Origin: Manis javanica
Taxonomy: Eukaryota; Chordata; Mammalia; Pholidota; Manidae
Reading direction: 5' to 3'
DNA: 64,000 nt
NCBI RefSeq assembly: GCF_040802235.1
Contig: NC_133172.1
Coordinates: forward strand, 28,043,738 to 28,107,737
Every line of letters starts with the position of its first letter. Position 1 is the first letter of the stretch. Positions 52,713-64,000 of this stretch are shown here, one piece after another. A program made the position numbers and the translations under genes. Under the pieces are notes generated by a model that ran no database searches, was not told where the DNA came from, and was given only the letters and a program-made list of their open reading frames with translations.

Positions 52713-55700
52713 ACTGTGTTTAACTCTCTTTGTAGTTTAATACTAAATATCAAGTGGATGTCACTAATTGTACATCTTCACTCTTAAAACTTATGTTCCC
52801 AGCACAATAATGAACATTTCCCCCCAAATACTATCAACTTAAGTCACAGCTTCCATTTCTTCTTACATGTCAACCCCAAGGACCCTGAGATGCTTTTTGT
52901 TGCCTAAGGTGGCTGTGCCTCCTCAAGTGGGACAGTGTTTAAATGAATACAAGGCTTTCTAGAGGAGGTAAAAGAATGAACAGCTTCATGGGGGTGGGGG
53001 CAGCTGGAGCAGAAACACTGTGAGGCCCGAGGAGAAAGAGGGTCTTGGATAAAAGCAGTACAAGTCATTTCCCCACACTTCAGAGCCACATCAGTTTTGA
53101 TGTGTGGTTTTAGAATTCAAAACTTAATTTTTCTTCCAAAGCTAGAGTTTTTATATCTTTATTAAAGAGAATTTGGAAAATAGAAGAAAAGGTAGGACTC
53201 TTTCAGTTGGAAGAAATGGAAACCTGCTCAAATTATCTTAAGCAAAAAAAGAATTTATTGAAGTCCTGGAGGGAAGCTGACTTCAGTTCCCATGTTCACT
53301 CTGAAATGCAAAACCTGTCTTGTCCAGTCTACAATGAAAAATTCCAAGGAAGGGCTTTGATTGGCTATTTTGGCCCATGTGCCCTTCCCTGAACCAGTCT
53401 TCATGGCCCTAAGAAAAGGTTCCTTGCTGGCCATGTGCACGGAGCAGGAGGTAGAAAAGGGACTCAGAATCACTAGCCCCATCAGAGCCATTGGAGAAGC
53501 TGCTCTGTAGGAAAGGGTTTGGAGAACTGGTGGCTCTTGAGGGGCTGGGGAAAGGTGTGTTAAAGGTGGTTTGAGTCATTACTGGTTGATAACTAAGGGG
53601 ACTGGAGATGCTCTGCACCCTTCCTCGCTATATACATACACATCTTTTCTGGGGACTAAACTTGGTACAGTTTATTATACAAATAAGGACTGGAAAAAAC
53701 AGTTATTATTCTAGATTATTTTCAGTATAGTTTACTTTAATATGCATAGACAACCTCAGCAAATGTCTGAGAAGGACCCATTTATGAGCCTCAGACTTTC
53801 AGGGAATGAATCCAAAGCTAGTAAGATATGGTCACTGTCCTCAGAAAGCCTACAGATGGAATGGCCACCAGACAGTTCAGTACTAAAATTCTATTCAAGC
53901 ATTGGTACTGAGTTTAAGAGAAGTACTTTGGTGAGGCAGAGGACGGTGTGGGGCAAGGCTGTTCTCTGTCAAGTGTGGGAGGGTGTGCACAGCCACCTAC
54001 CTTCTCAGTGCCTCCTGTCAGGTGTCCTGCCTTAGGCCTTCATCCTGCACCCAAACCAGGTGACACCCCATCCCCAGCGGAGATAAAGGAAGATGAAACT
54101 TAATACCAGTCATCCACCCAGCCCCCTTCCTTAAGAGGCACGGGTCACCTAGGATTTCCTATTGTGATTTCATTCTCCCACTTAAACAAAAAAAGAGACA
54201 TACTGACGTTTTTTGTCTCCTCCATTCCATCTTTGCTCTGAATGCAAATACTGGGGCATCCCTTTGAAGTCCTTTTAAGGTATTAAATTTGAAAACTAAA
54301 AATACCTAGAATCCTTGTGTTACTTAGAATGAGGATGGAGCATTTTAAAAGTGCACATTACACAAAAAATATACAACTCAAAAAAATTCTGATTATCCAT
54401 GTAAACATGTTCATGTGGAAAAGCTAGAAAATAAAAGTCAAGAAAATTTGAAATCCCTTGTAATACTCTAACCAGAGTTAATCAAGCCTAATATTCTGGG
54501 AGGTTCCCTTGCTGGCTTTTCCTGATAATATTTCTGTCAGATTAAGATGAGTGTGTGTGTGTGGTTTGGGATCCTAACATTTTCCCCCTACAATACTAGA
54601 GCATGCTAGATAAAGTGCCCGATGAGCAGTTTGGATGGTACTTTGTCAGTTCTATGGATGAGCCATCATTGAGTTCACAGCACTCTTAAGCATTTAAATT
54701 GTATACAGTTTTTGCATTTCCAAATAAGCCACATAAGAAACATCTTTATATAAGCAAGGTATTCTCCTCCCTCACCCCTGTATTCAGGCTTATTGTGGAA
54801 CATTTTCAAGAGTGGGTTTTTTCCGTAAACTCCAAGGACCTCCCCAGTGCCGTCCAGAGTGAAGCCCACCATGGTGAGCACCTTGGCTCCAGCACCGACC
54901 AGCTGTGGCGCCACCGATCCTCTGTAATCGTCTGTAATTGGGACTAATCATACCTGCTCATTAGGTGACAGGATAACTAAACATTAAATAGGAAAAAAGT
55001 ATGTGTGTGCATGTCATTCGGCATACTTCTTGGCAAGTATCCTCACTAGCTGAGTGCTTTCTGGGATTATCTCTGCTTTTAGAGCAGTGCAATATGATAT
55101 GTGTTCAACAATGTTGAAATTGAAGGGAAAAATACAGCCTCACTATGCCAGATACAATATGAAAATATATTTAGAGGCAAGGAGGACCATTTCCCAACAC
55201 TTCTGAACATATTCTGCTAGGCAAAGTGCACTGGTTAGTTATTTTTTGTCAATGGTAACCTTTTTTGGTCACAGTTTCTGAAATAAAAATGCATTAGGTC
55301 CAGTTACGTTAGAGTCTTTATGAAGAGGGTCCAATTTTAAATAACTTTTTACAACTCTAGGAAAAATGAATGTAGGTTTTTGGTGCAGGTCCATCTTGAC
55401 CCACAGGAGCCAGCTACAAACTGGCAACACTGGGCTCCTTTATATTTACATGGGGTTGTACCCTCTGCCACAGGACCTTTGTGGGCCTTGGTCCCTTCAT
55501 GATGAAGGTAAGTGTTTGCCATTTCTAACAAAAATTATAAAACAAAATGCCCCCAATCTTTCGGGGCAGCATCATGATGCACATTGGGTACCAAAACCCC
55601 ACTCAAGGAAACAGTGCTTAACTGAGGATTCTTTTGGTTGTACAGGACAGGCTACACCTGGGAAGTAATGAACTGAGTAAATCAAACCCACATTTCCCAG

Positions 55701-56164
55701 TCTCCCTTGCTGGCACAGGGTCAGGTGGCAGTTTCTGGAAACTTCTCAGCAGGAGGCTGCCCACTCTCCCTCTTCTTCCCCACCCTCTCCTTTAGTTGCT
55801 TGGCATGCAGCTGTGATGGGTGTCATCTGAACCATGACAACAAGGACCACGTGCTTGTGCAGAGTCAGTGCTGTGTAAGAGTTAGCTATTATTTTTGTTG
55901 TTGTTACTGCAACCTAATCCTAATGACTCAGTCTTTTGGACTTTCAGAAACATTTGCCTGGAGTTCAATTGATCATCTCCTCTTGGCTACCTTGGGTAGC
56001 TTTATTAATATGTGTTGGCAATATTCATAGATGGCCTAAAGCCTCTTGTCTTTCATTTGCACAGCGAGGCATCTGTGTGGTGGACACAGTGCTCAGTGAT
56101 GGGGAAACAGCAATGAATAAGTCATGTCCCATGATTTCTAAGGTTGATGATGCCCCATGCTGGT
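52713..56164. other. Intergenic downstream of GPT2, no gene seen
   Basis: AT-rich. An ancient repeat-like segment is at about 53195-53300 (AAATTATCTTAAGCAAAAAA, GAATTTATTG), and a short GT repeat at 54551-54562. Frames up to 107 codons occur but none shows a domain or a promoter. Confidence 0.4.
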
Positions 56165-57345
56165 AAAAGTTGAGAAACTTGTTGGTAGGGGTGTGAATCT
56201 GTACAACCTTTTAGAAAGGCATTTTGGCACTGTCAACATTAAATAGCCACATGCCTACTTTAAAACTATAGTAAGACAGTATGGTATTACTGAAAGGACA
56301 GACAAATAATAGAACAGAACAGAGTCCAGAAACAGATTCACATACATTTATTACTTTGGCATAACAGAGACCACACACACACACACATTATATATCTTTG
56401 ACACACTTAAATTGACAAAATAATTTCTGACAAGCCTGCCAAATCAACACAGTGGAAAAGGAGAGTCTCTTCAACAAATGACCTGTAATACCTGGATATC
56501 CATTTGGGGAAAAAAGAACTTCAACTCCTACCTCTCACATATGCAAAATTTGAGATGGATCACAGACCTAAAATGTAAGTGCTAAAACTAAATCTTCCAG
56601 AAGAAAACATAAGAGAATACCTTTGCAACTTTGAGGTAGGTAATAGTCTTAAGACAAAAAAGCAGAAATCATAAAAGAAAAAATTGATACATTGAACCAC
56701 ATAAAAATTAAGAACAACTACTTTTTTTGGTATCATTAATCTACAATTATATGAGGAACATTATGTTTACTAGGCTCTCCCCTTCATCAAGTCCCCCCCA
56801 CAAACCCCATTACAGTCACTGTCCATCAGCATAGTAAGATGCTGTAGAGTCACTACTTGTCTTCTCTGAAGAACAACTAGTTTTTAAAGGACTTGTTAAG
56901 AAGTGATAAGAAAAGCCAGAGTAGGAGAAAACATTTGCAGAACACAAATCTCAAAAGGACTTGTATCAAGAGTATATCAAGACCTTTAAAAAGTCAATAA
57001 CAAGACAGACAGCCCAACTGAAAAACAAGACTGGAGCAGGCACTTTTCAGGAGGAGATACACAAAGGGCCCGTAAGCACGTGGAACAACGCTCAACATCA
57101 TCAGGGATGGGAAAGAATACAAATTAAGAGCACTAAGATATCACTAGAATGACTAAGAGGAAAAAGATTGACAATACCAAATGTCAAGGATGTGGAGCAA
57201 TACAAATTTTGGTGGTGGGAATGTAAAATGATAAGATCATTTTAGAAAATCAGTGACTTCTTACCAAGTAAAACCTATGTCTACTCCGTGACCCAGAAAT
57301 TCCATTCCTAGTGAGTTATTTATCTAAGAGAAATACAAATTTTTT
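56165..57345 (+). repeat. Old L1 ORF2 3'-region fragments
   Basis: Phrases such as AGTAAGACAGTATGGTATTA, AATAGAACAGAACAGAGTCC, TGGATATCCATTTGG, CTCAACATCATCAGGGATGG and AATTCCATTCCTAG are in the order of the L1 ORF2 C-terminal coding part, plus strand, with many stops. At least one earlier piece (56165-56260) belongs to a separate copy. The block is interrupted by the younger insertion at 56721-56868 and holds a CA repeat at 56372-56387. Confidence 0.8.
56721..56868 (-). mobile_element. 148-bp young L1 3'-end insertion nested in an old L1
   Basis: It is bounded by AAGAACAACTA on both sides (56710-56720 and 56869-56879), an exact 11-bp target duplication. On the left it starts with CTTTTTTTGG, the reversed poly(A) end. 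The inside (ATCATTAATCTACAATTATA ... CAGCATAGTAAGATGC) looks like the 3' UTR of a lineage-specific, recently active L1. Confidence 0.88.
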
Positions 57346-58025
57346 ATAAAGTAAATAATTTAATGATAGAACACTTGAATTCCTTTAAACACAATATTTC
57401 AAGTTGCTTTATTTTTGTCTGGAGTACAGATCCAAAATGATACAAATTATAAACAAATACTGAACTGTGAATTAAGCAAATGAAAAAAAATTCCCCTGAT
57501 ATAGGTTTCATTCCTTATTCCCACTTATTTAACTCAGACTGTTTCTATCAAAGATATGTAGTTAAATCTTTTAAGGACAATGTGTGAGGTCCACTGCCAA
57601 CAGGCCTAACTTAGATGAGCCAGTGGCCTCTGGCAGGGAGACTGTGGACCCTAAAGCAGTTCACATATCCACCAGAGCTTATATAAGAAGGCACTGGTCG
57701 GGATCCCTTTCCATGTACTGTGGCATGAAAGCTCTGGGTAAGCAGAAAGCTGGGGCATCCTAGGGCCCCCTTCATTTGTTTCTCATCTCTCAGAGACACT
57801 GTCTCATGCTGCCTTTTGTCCAATGTCTGGAACCTATTGTTTCATGTGGCTATTATTTTTCAGTTTTTTTAGTTGTTTAAAGTGATTGAGTAAATCCAGT
57901 CTCTGTTACTCCATCATGGCCTGTCTATGTCTTTTATAGGGCTGTGAGTTACACTGGTGTACTCATTTGTTAAAACTTTCAGAACTCTCCACTTAATGAC
58001 TTGTGTATTTCACCCTATGTGAAAT
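57346..58025. other. Intergenic, nothing recognised
   Basis: No gene or nameable repeat. It ends at the AAAT duplication of the fourth family-A LTR. Confidence 0.3.
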
Positions 58026-58588
58026 TGAGACAGGGACCATGGGCTTAGACAGAGTAGGGTGAGGGCCTCTGGAAAAAGCAAGGCAGGATATTTACAGTCA
58101 AAGCAATGTAATAATGTAAAGTCCCTATCGAAACTCTGTGTTCAGCATTATGTAAAGTCAAGGTCATACTAATTCTCTAGGGTAAAGATACTAGACTAAG
58201 AATATAGACATCTTCAGTGAGAACAGTTAAAGGTCAAAAGGCCAGGAGCAACTTGGCCTGGAATGTTTGAGTGTTCTGCAAGGGTATCTCAGCATAACTG
58301 GTGACTTCACTGTAAACAGCCCTAGTAAACAGACAACAACCCAGCCCACCTTGAGGGCAGGGCAGGTGGTACAAGTCTGCACTCTAAGCCCTCAATTCCC
58401 AAAAATCCTCAACTGTCTATAAATCCCCTAGACAACACACTACCCCAGGCTCTCTTGTCCCCTCCTGGAGTGAGCCAGGAGATCTTTCCTCTCACTTTAT
58501 TTCTAAATAAAAGCCTCTCCCTGGTTCTCCTACCTTGGATGTTTGTGAAGCTCATTCTTTGACTTTGAAAACAAGAACCCCGGCATCA
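58026..58588 (+). repeat. Solo LTR, family A copy 4 (short form)
   Basis: It starts TGAGACAGGGACCATGG and ends CCCCGGCATCA, and is closely similar to copy 1 at 10493-11061. It is flanked by an exact AAAT duplication (58022-58025 and 58589-58592). It has a CTATAAATCC TATA-like box and TAAATAAAAG near 58505. No internal sequence is attached. Confidence 0.92.
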
Positions 58589-60420
58589 AAATTAAAGCTC
58601 AAAAGACTTAATTGGGGTGGGGTGAGAGGGAATACATACATCCCCTGATCTAAAAATTCCACCTCTGGGAATTTGTCCTAGAGTGTTTTCCCATGTGTGA
58701 AAGATACAGGTTCAAGGATGTTCTTGACAGCATTGCTGGCCATAGCAAAAGGGGTAGGGGGTCTAAGTATCCATTAACAAGGGATTAGCATATCTCCTCA
58801 ATGGAATGCCATGTAACTGTTAATCCAGGTGAGTACACTGATATCTGCTGATGTGAATAGTTCTCCAAGAAGCACTGTTAACTGGAAGCAGCAATTGCAT
58901 TGCCATGTGTGTGTAACAGCAGACATCTGCAGTATTGTCTGATCAGACTCACCCTGTCCATCTCCTGGGAATATTCTTCTCTCCCCCAAGTAAGGGAGCT
59001 GTCTTACTCTTCAGTGAGTCTGTACCCCTTGGTTTTTGGATTAGTCAATAAATCCATTCCCAGGATATTCTAACTTGAAACACAGAATCTAATTATCCAA
59101 AGGCTAAAATAATTTTTTTAAAACATGAAACTCACGGCCCAAACACAAACATGGATTTTGTTTCATGGAGGAAAAGAGGTCCTCAGAAAACAAAACTGAC
59201 ATTCAGAGAGAATCAGAAAGAGAGTCCATGGCCCAAAGGCCTTCGTGTGTTTTGTCCTGAAATTCTTCATCTGCCTTGGAAGTCCCTAGCTAATTTCTGC
59301 CCTTCTGATTTCCTGGATTCTAAAGGCCAATAAATCCTCCCTTTTGGCCAAGTTAGCTGGAGTTGTTTCTATTGCTTTCAGACAATCCATATGTTGGTAT
59401 ATGCATAGGAAAAAATAGGGGGAAGGAAAGAGTTGTAGGTATCTTCTTTTACAGATGCTCAAACAAAACACTCAGCTTGATTTTGAGCAAAGGGGACAGG
59501 GAGGAGGAAATACTGTGACTATTACCAGTTTTTTCAGAGCAGTAAGTGTGGCTGGGCTGGTTTGGGCTGTTTAAATGCAGGCACAGTGTTTTAAGCAGGG
59601 ACCTCCAGGGTAACCTGGAGATAACTACCTAAAAAGTATTTGGTTATGGAAATCAGTCTGTCTAACTTTCTCTTTGTCTCTGTCAGTCTGTGTCTCTCTT
59701 AAAGATGGGATTTTCCCCTATAATGTTGTTCTGCCCTAAAATACTTGGGCTGGCTAGTCCTTGAGAAGAATTCTTAAGAATTCTAAAGGATCACTAAGCT
59801 GTTGTGAGCCCTTATTTGTCTTTACAGCATAGCTGGATCAATCAGATTTAGTTTTCAACTGCTTAATGCAATCATTGTGTTGTAGAAACCAATATGATCA
59901 GTGATACTTTAATAAAAAAAATGAGTAAAGCAGTATTAATGGCCAAATATTGATAATGTATGAAATAATGTATACTGGTTCATTATATTATTCTACTTTT
60001 GTGTACAGTCATAATAAAAACATTTTTAAACATCCATAAATTGAAATGCAGAGAAAATCGTTATTTTCAACTTTGTGTACCTTCTATTATGACAGTTATG
60101 CAGGAATATATGTTAAAAACAGATCATATCGAATGCATCTTCTATTATAAATTAACATATTATAAAACATTTTTTGAAACATTGTGTTTTAACAGCTGCA
60201 TACTATGCATTGAATGGTTGTGACAAAATTAAGTGGGGAATGTTAAGATAATTTCCAGTTACTCACAGACGTAAACAGTTTCAACAAACGTTTTCATATT
60301 GAATCTTGTGGCACTACCATCATCTCCCTAAGATAAAGGCCTAGAAAGGGATTTCTAGATGAAAAAATGTTTAAGCACCAGCAGGAGGTGGTCACCTATG
60401 GGATCCTGTGGGCAGTGTTT
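58589..60420. other. Intergenic with an old L1 ORF2 piece
   Basis: About 58630-58810 reads like the L1 ORF2 3' end in plus orientation (AAAAATTCCACCTCTGGGAA, then a section ending GGAATGCCATGTAACTG). The remainder holds no feature I can name. Confidence 0.4.
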
Positions 60421-60424
60421 TTGT

Positions 60425-61085
60425 GTTTTGTTTTGCTTTGCTTTGCTTTGCTTTGTGTTATTGAAGTATAGTTGGTACACAATATTGTATTAGTTTCAAG
60501 TATACAACACAGTGGTTCACCAGTTACCCACATTATTAAATCCTTGCCCCGGCTAGTGTAGTTTATCAACATAGGAAGATGTTACAGAATCATTGACTAT
60601 GTTTTCCATGCTTCACTTTTCATCCCTGTGACCAACTTATATTATGATTGGGAATTTTGTGCTCCTTTATCCCCATCCCCACCCACCCACCCACCCCAAC
60701 CCTTCCACATGGTAACCACCAGTCGCTTCTCAGTGTCTATGAGTCTGCTGCTGTTTTTTTAAAAAATATTTTATTAAAGTATTATTGATATACGCTCTTA
60801 TGAAGGTTTCACATGAAAAATCTGCTGCTGTTTTATTTATTTTGTTTTGTTTGATTTTTAGATTCCACAAATAGGTGAAATCATATTGTATTTGTCTTTC
60901 TCCACCTAGCTTATTTCACTGAGCATAATACCCTCTGGGTCCATCCATGTTGTCGCAAATGGCAGGCTTTCATTTTTATGGCTGAATAATATTCCATTAT
61001 AAATAATTACCACATCTTCTTTATGCATTCATCTATTGATGGACACTTTGGTTGCTTCCATATCTTGGCTATTGTAAATAATTGC
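60425..61085 (-). repeat. L1 3'-end fragment with nested insertion
   Basis: Begins with a (CTTTG)n-type tract (60431-60455), then ATTGAAGTATAGTTGGTACA, AGTATACAACACAGTGGTTC, and, after a 63-bp interruption, ATTCCACAAATAGGTGAAATC, TTATTTCACTGAGCATAATA and AATATTCCATTATA. This is the reversed 3' UTR and ORF2 end of an L1. Confidence 0.85.
60758..60820 (-). mobile_element. 63-bp young L1 3'-end insertion nested in an older L1
   Basis: Flanked by TCTGCTGCTGTTTT at 60744-60757 and 60821-60834, an exact 14-bp target duplication. The insert is a short T/A-rich tail plus about 50 bp (ATTATTGATATACGCTC, TTATGAAGGTTTCACATG). The cut site is TTTT/AT. It is one of the shortest clear L1-type insertions one could still recognise. 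Confidence 0.85.
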
Positions 61086-61259
61086 CGCACTTTAAGCTCA
61101 TGGTTGGGCATGTGACTGGTTCTCCATGCCCACTCCAGTGACTGGTTCAAGGGTGGCATATGACCCACACCAGGCTGATGAGAGCCCCACTCCGACTTTT
61201 GTGGAAGTGTGAGTAATTGTTGCTGCTTAGGGTTGCTGGCTTGGTTGTTTAGCATATGC

Positions 61260-61470
61260 TGAAGAGCACAGGCCTTAGAATTTGGACTTGAATTAGAATC
61301 CTCTCTTCATCACATACTGGCCACATGACATTTCTGAAATTCCTTTGTATCTCTATCTGGCTTCCTTATTTGTAAACTGGGGCAATAATAATTTCTACTT
61401 TACAGGGTTGTTGTGTGTTTCATATGATGTAATACATGTGAAACACTGGCACATATCAATCATTCCATTG
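61260..61470 (+). repeat. MIR SINE
   Basis: AGAGCACAGGCCTTAGAATT, TTGGACTTGAATTAGAATCC, TTATTTGTAAACTGGGGCAA, and AGGGTTGTTGTGTG follow the MIR consensus in plus orientation. Confidence 0.8.
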
Positions 61471-61884
61471 GTTGGCTATTCTGACACCATCCACACCCTG
61501 AGATGAGGAGTCAGCAAGCTTCCCTCTTGTTAAGCCTGTTAATCCACAGTACTATTGCTCTCGCATCAAATATATATGTATCTGTTCTTTTCTGCCATCA
61601 ATATATATAAGTGAGGCATTATCAGATGGTGACTGTACACCTACGGTTTTCTGGGAAATGCCCAATTTCAAATATTTGATCCTGTTGACAGAAAACAAGT
61701 GGCAGCTTCTGGTCAAAGCAACATAGTTCCTGTCCATCTATGATAGGAATGGCCCATTGCTCTGGGCATGTGTTTTAAGCCACACTAGAAGCCACACTAG
61801 AAGGACTAGGTTGCAAAATGACAGAAAACCCAACTCAAACTGGCTCTAATTCGCAAGAGTGAGGAAGGTAGTGATTTCTTGGAG

Positions 61885-62115
61885 AAGTAGGCAAAATTTC
61901 CTGTAAAGGGCCGTATAGTAAATATCTTAGGCTTTACAGACCATATGGCCCCTATTGGTAACTGCTCAACCCTGCTATTGTAGCATGAAAGCAGCGTAGA
62001 AAATATGTAAAAGAATGAGCATGGCTGTACTCCATTACAACTTTATTTATAAAAATGGGTGGTAGGCTAAAGTTGATCATGGGCTATACTTTGCTGACTC
62101 CTGGCTTTAGAGGAA
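61885..62115 (+). repeat. hAT-type MER element
   Basis: TTTCCTGTAAAGGGCCGTAT, AGTAAATATCTTAGGC, AACTTTATTTATAAAAATGG and a TTTGCTGACTCCTGGC end match a common, short non-autonomous DNA transposon of mammals whose exact MER number I will not guess. The strand is nominal. Confidence 0.65.
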
Positions 62116-64000
62116 AACCAGAGTATAAGTACCTGAAGACAGGTTATTGAATGAAGGTAGCCAAAGTACTAAAAAAAAAGTTCATTATAAGCCCTGACAC
62201 TCCTGACATAGTTTTTGCCTTGTCCTTTTCAAGCAAACAAAGGGAACTGGGGTTGACTAGCCTGGGCCGGAGATCTGGTGGTCTATGGGCATGGAACAAA
62301 GAGAGCTTTTGTCTCTCTATGGATCTACTGTATTAGGTGTTCTAATTCAGGACCTTAAAGAAGGGTATACTGCCTTCTGGGAAGCTCTTTATCAGCTGAT
62401 TTCTTTTGTGCCAACTCTTGTTTCTTAGGTAGACCTCTGGTCCCCGGACTGTCCATGAACAAAGACTCTTGGACCTTCAATGATACAAGATAATGTGTTA
62501 TGATTACTCCCCCTCCAGATATGCTTCTTGTGACTGGTGTGTTTTCATTAATTGCAATCACAAGATGTCTTAGATGTAAGTGTGTATTAGTCAGTGTTAG
62601 CAGAATGTTAATCTTTATATACTCATGCTTTGGAATGTCTTAGTGAGATCAAAATGTATACCATTGGCAAAGCCATTCTAAAGATTTTATGAGGACCAAA
62701 TATTAGTTTGAGGACTCTTGTGTTGAACAAATTAAGTCCATAGTCCTCTGTGAGTAAAATGAAGGACAAGGAAACTCTGGACAAACTCTTTGAGACCAAA
62801 GGCATACTAAAGTAAGGAGTCAGAGAGTTTCTCAAGAGTGAAGGCAGAGCTCGCCTAGAGCATTGCTTCTCCATCCTTGAAGTCTTGGATTTTTGCCGCC
62901 TCTAAACAATCAGCTAACCAATGATTGACTCTCTTTGACAGCAAGAAATGAAGAATTCAAAGCATAAATTATTGTAGTGGGGCCACTACAGTGGACATCT
63001 CTAGACTATCAAGATATACTGTCTGTCTTTCCTAGGATGATGATTCTGGGTATCTAGCTACTGACTGATGTCTAAGATCAAGCCAGAGAAGACCCAGAAC
63101 CTAAGGAGCTTTAGCTATAAGACATCCCTGGACCAATGGGGTGAGAAAGAGAACGGGGTGGGGTGTCACCATGTTGTCCTGTCATACCACTGCTACCTAT
63201 ATTGACTGGCTTATTTGGAAAGTAAGATCATCAAGAGGGTTGGGGACAAGGGATCAGCTATACCTTTGAGGATATAGATCCTCATTTTATGGCTTTGGTT
63301 TAATAAAGTAAAAATGTAAGTAATCATAGCTTGTTTGGGAAGCAAAATATTTCAGTATGAGGTCTTGGTAGTGAAGAAGTTGAGAATTTGCTATGACTAT
63401 TGGAATATATTCATTTTAAACACATTTTGGTTCCGTCCCAATTCTGGTGTAGTAACAGGGATATATTATTTTTCTAGAGTTCCTTTTCAGGGATTTAGGT
63501 CAGAAGATCAAGAGGCACTTCCTTCATTCAATAAATATTTACTGAGGTTCTGCTGCTTGCCAGTGTTTTATGCATTAGGAGCTTAATTTTGTAATCTGTG
63601 CATTGTATACATATTAGCCATGTCCATGTTTGTAAAAAGAAGTAATTGGAAAAGATCCAAATATTTATCAATAGAAGAATGGATAATCATTCATCCAAAG
63701 AACTTTGAGATCATTAAAAAGAAGACAGGTATTTGTTATTAGGATGCAAATATGCCAAAAGAATAGTAAGACCAAAGAATAGTTGTAAAATAAGTTGTAT
63801 CCCATTTTTACATACACATGAGAAACTGACAAAAGTGGTTGCATCTGGGAAGAGGACTTAAGATGGGATATTTGGCTCTATATGTATTAAAAAAAAATCT
63901 TGAAGAATAAAGACCAATCTGTATTGTTAGTCTCATGTGTGGGATTTGGGGGGAGTGGATTATTCATTTCTCAAGATCACATAGTTCTCTAGATTTTTTA
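62116..64000. other. Intergenic to window end, no gene seen
   Basis: AT-rich, without an exon pattern, RNA gene or placed repeat; a short L2-like motif (TTCATTCAATAAATATTTACTG) occurs at about 63523-63545. In human the next gene after GPT2 is DNAJA2 on the opposite strand; no exon of it is visible here. Confidence 0.35.

Noticed and set aside
60431..60455. CTTTG repeats as a regulatory or CRISPR-like array
   Set aside because: It is the reversed tail of an L1 element; no spacers are present. No CRISPR, operon or bacterial feature exists in this mammalian window.
52713..64000. Exons of a downstream gene
   Set aside because: I looked for conserved coding stretches flanked by splice signals on both strands and found only repeat-derived or short chance frames.

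Overview
This is a stretch of placental-mammal nuclear genome. It has a spliced, well-conserved protein gene, a CpG-rich promoter, MIR, MER5-type and old L1 fragments, and several layers of endogenous retrovirus (ERV). I see no Alu, rodent B1/B2, carnivore or ruminant tRNA-SINEs. Three recent L1- or retrovirus-derived insertions resemble sequences I associate with pangolins (Manis). That is recollection, so I hold the species guess only at moderate-to-low confidence.

Region 1 (1-10.03 kb): an almost complete gammaretrovirus-like provirus lies on the minus strand at 405-9501. It has a 4-bp target duplication (ATCC), two LTRs, a tRNA-Pro-type primer site, a polypurine tract, and gag, pol and env. 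All three genes are broken. Nearly every extra in-frame stop is TAG, mostly at positions where the family has Trp, which suggests G-to-A editing. The gag/pol junction keeps an MLV-like readthrough signal, with UGA-CGG as the stop context. Fragments of older LTRs flank the provirus.

Region 2 (10.03-19.5 kb): a cluster of three solo LTRs of one family (a fourth copy is at 58.0 kb), three of the four copies having exact 4-bp target duplications. Then comes the 3' end of a second ERV type (13.9-15.3 kb), unassigned intergenic DNA with old L1 and MIR pieces, and an LTR-like segment just upstream of the gene.

Region 3 (19.5-52.7 kb): the plus-strand GPT2 gene, encoding mitochondrial alanine aminotransferase 2. 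Eleven coding exons join in frame to give 523 codons plus a stop, with all expected PLP-binding residues. The CpG-rich promoter carries two ACTAYRnnnCCCR motifs around a CCAAT box. Intron 10 contains a minus-strand insertion (47841-49272) that carries the transmembrane half of an ERV env. It ends in a poly(A) tail and has a perfect 14-bp target duplication at a TTTT/AA site, so it was copied in by L1 machinery rather than by retroviral integration.

Region 4 (52.7-64 kb): no gene recognised. It holds old L1 fragments with two tiny, recent, TSD-flanked L1 3'-end insertions nested inside them, the fourth solo LTR, a MIR and a hAT-type MER element. All boundaries were read by eye from sequence; repeat family names are by recollection of consensus sequences.
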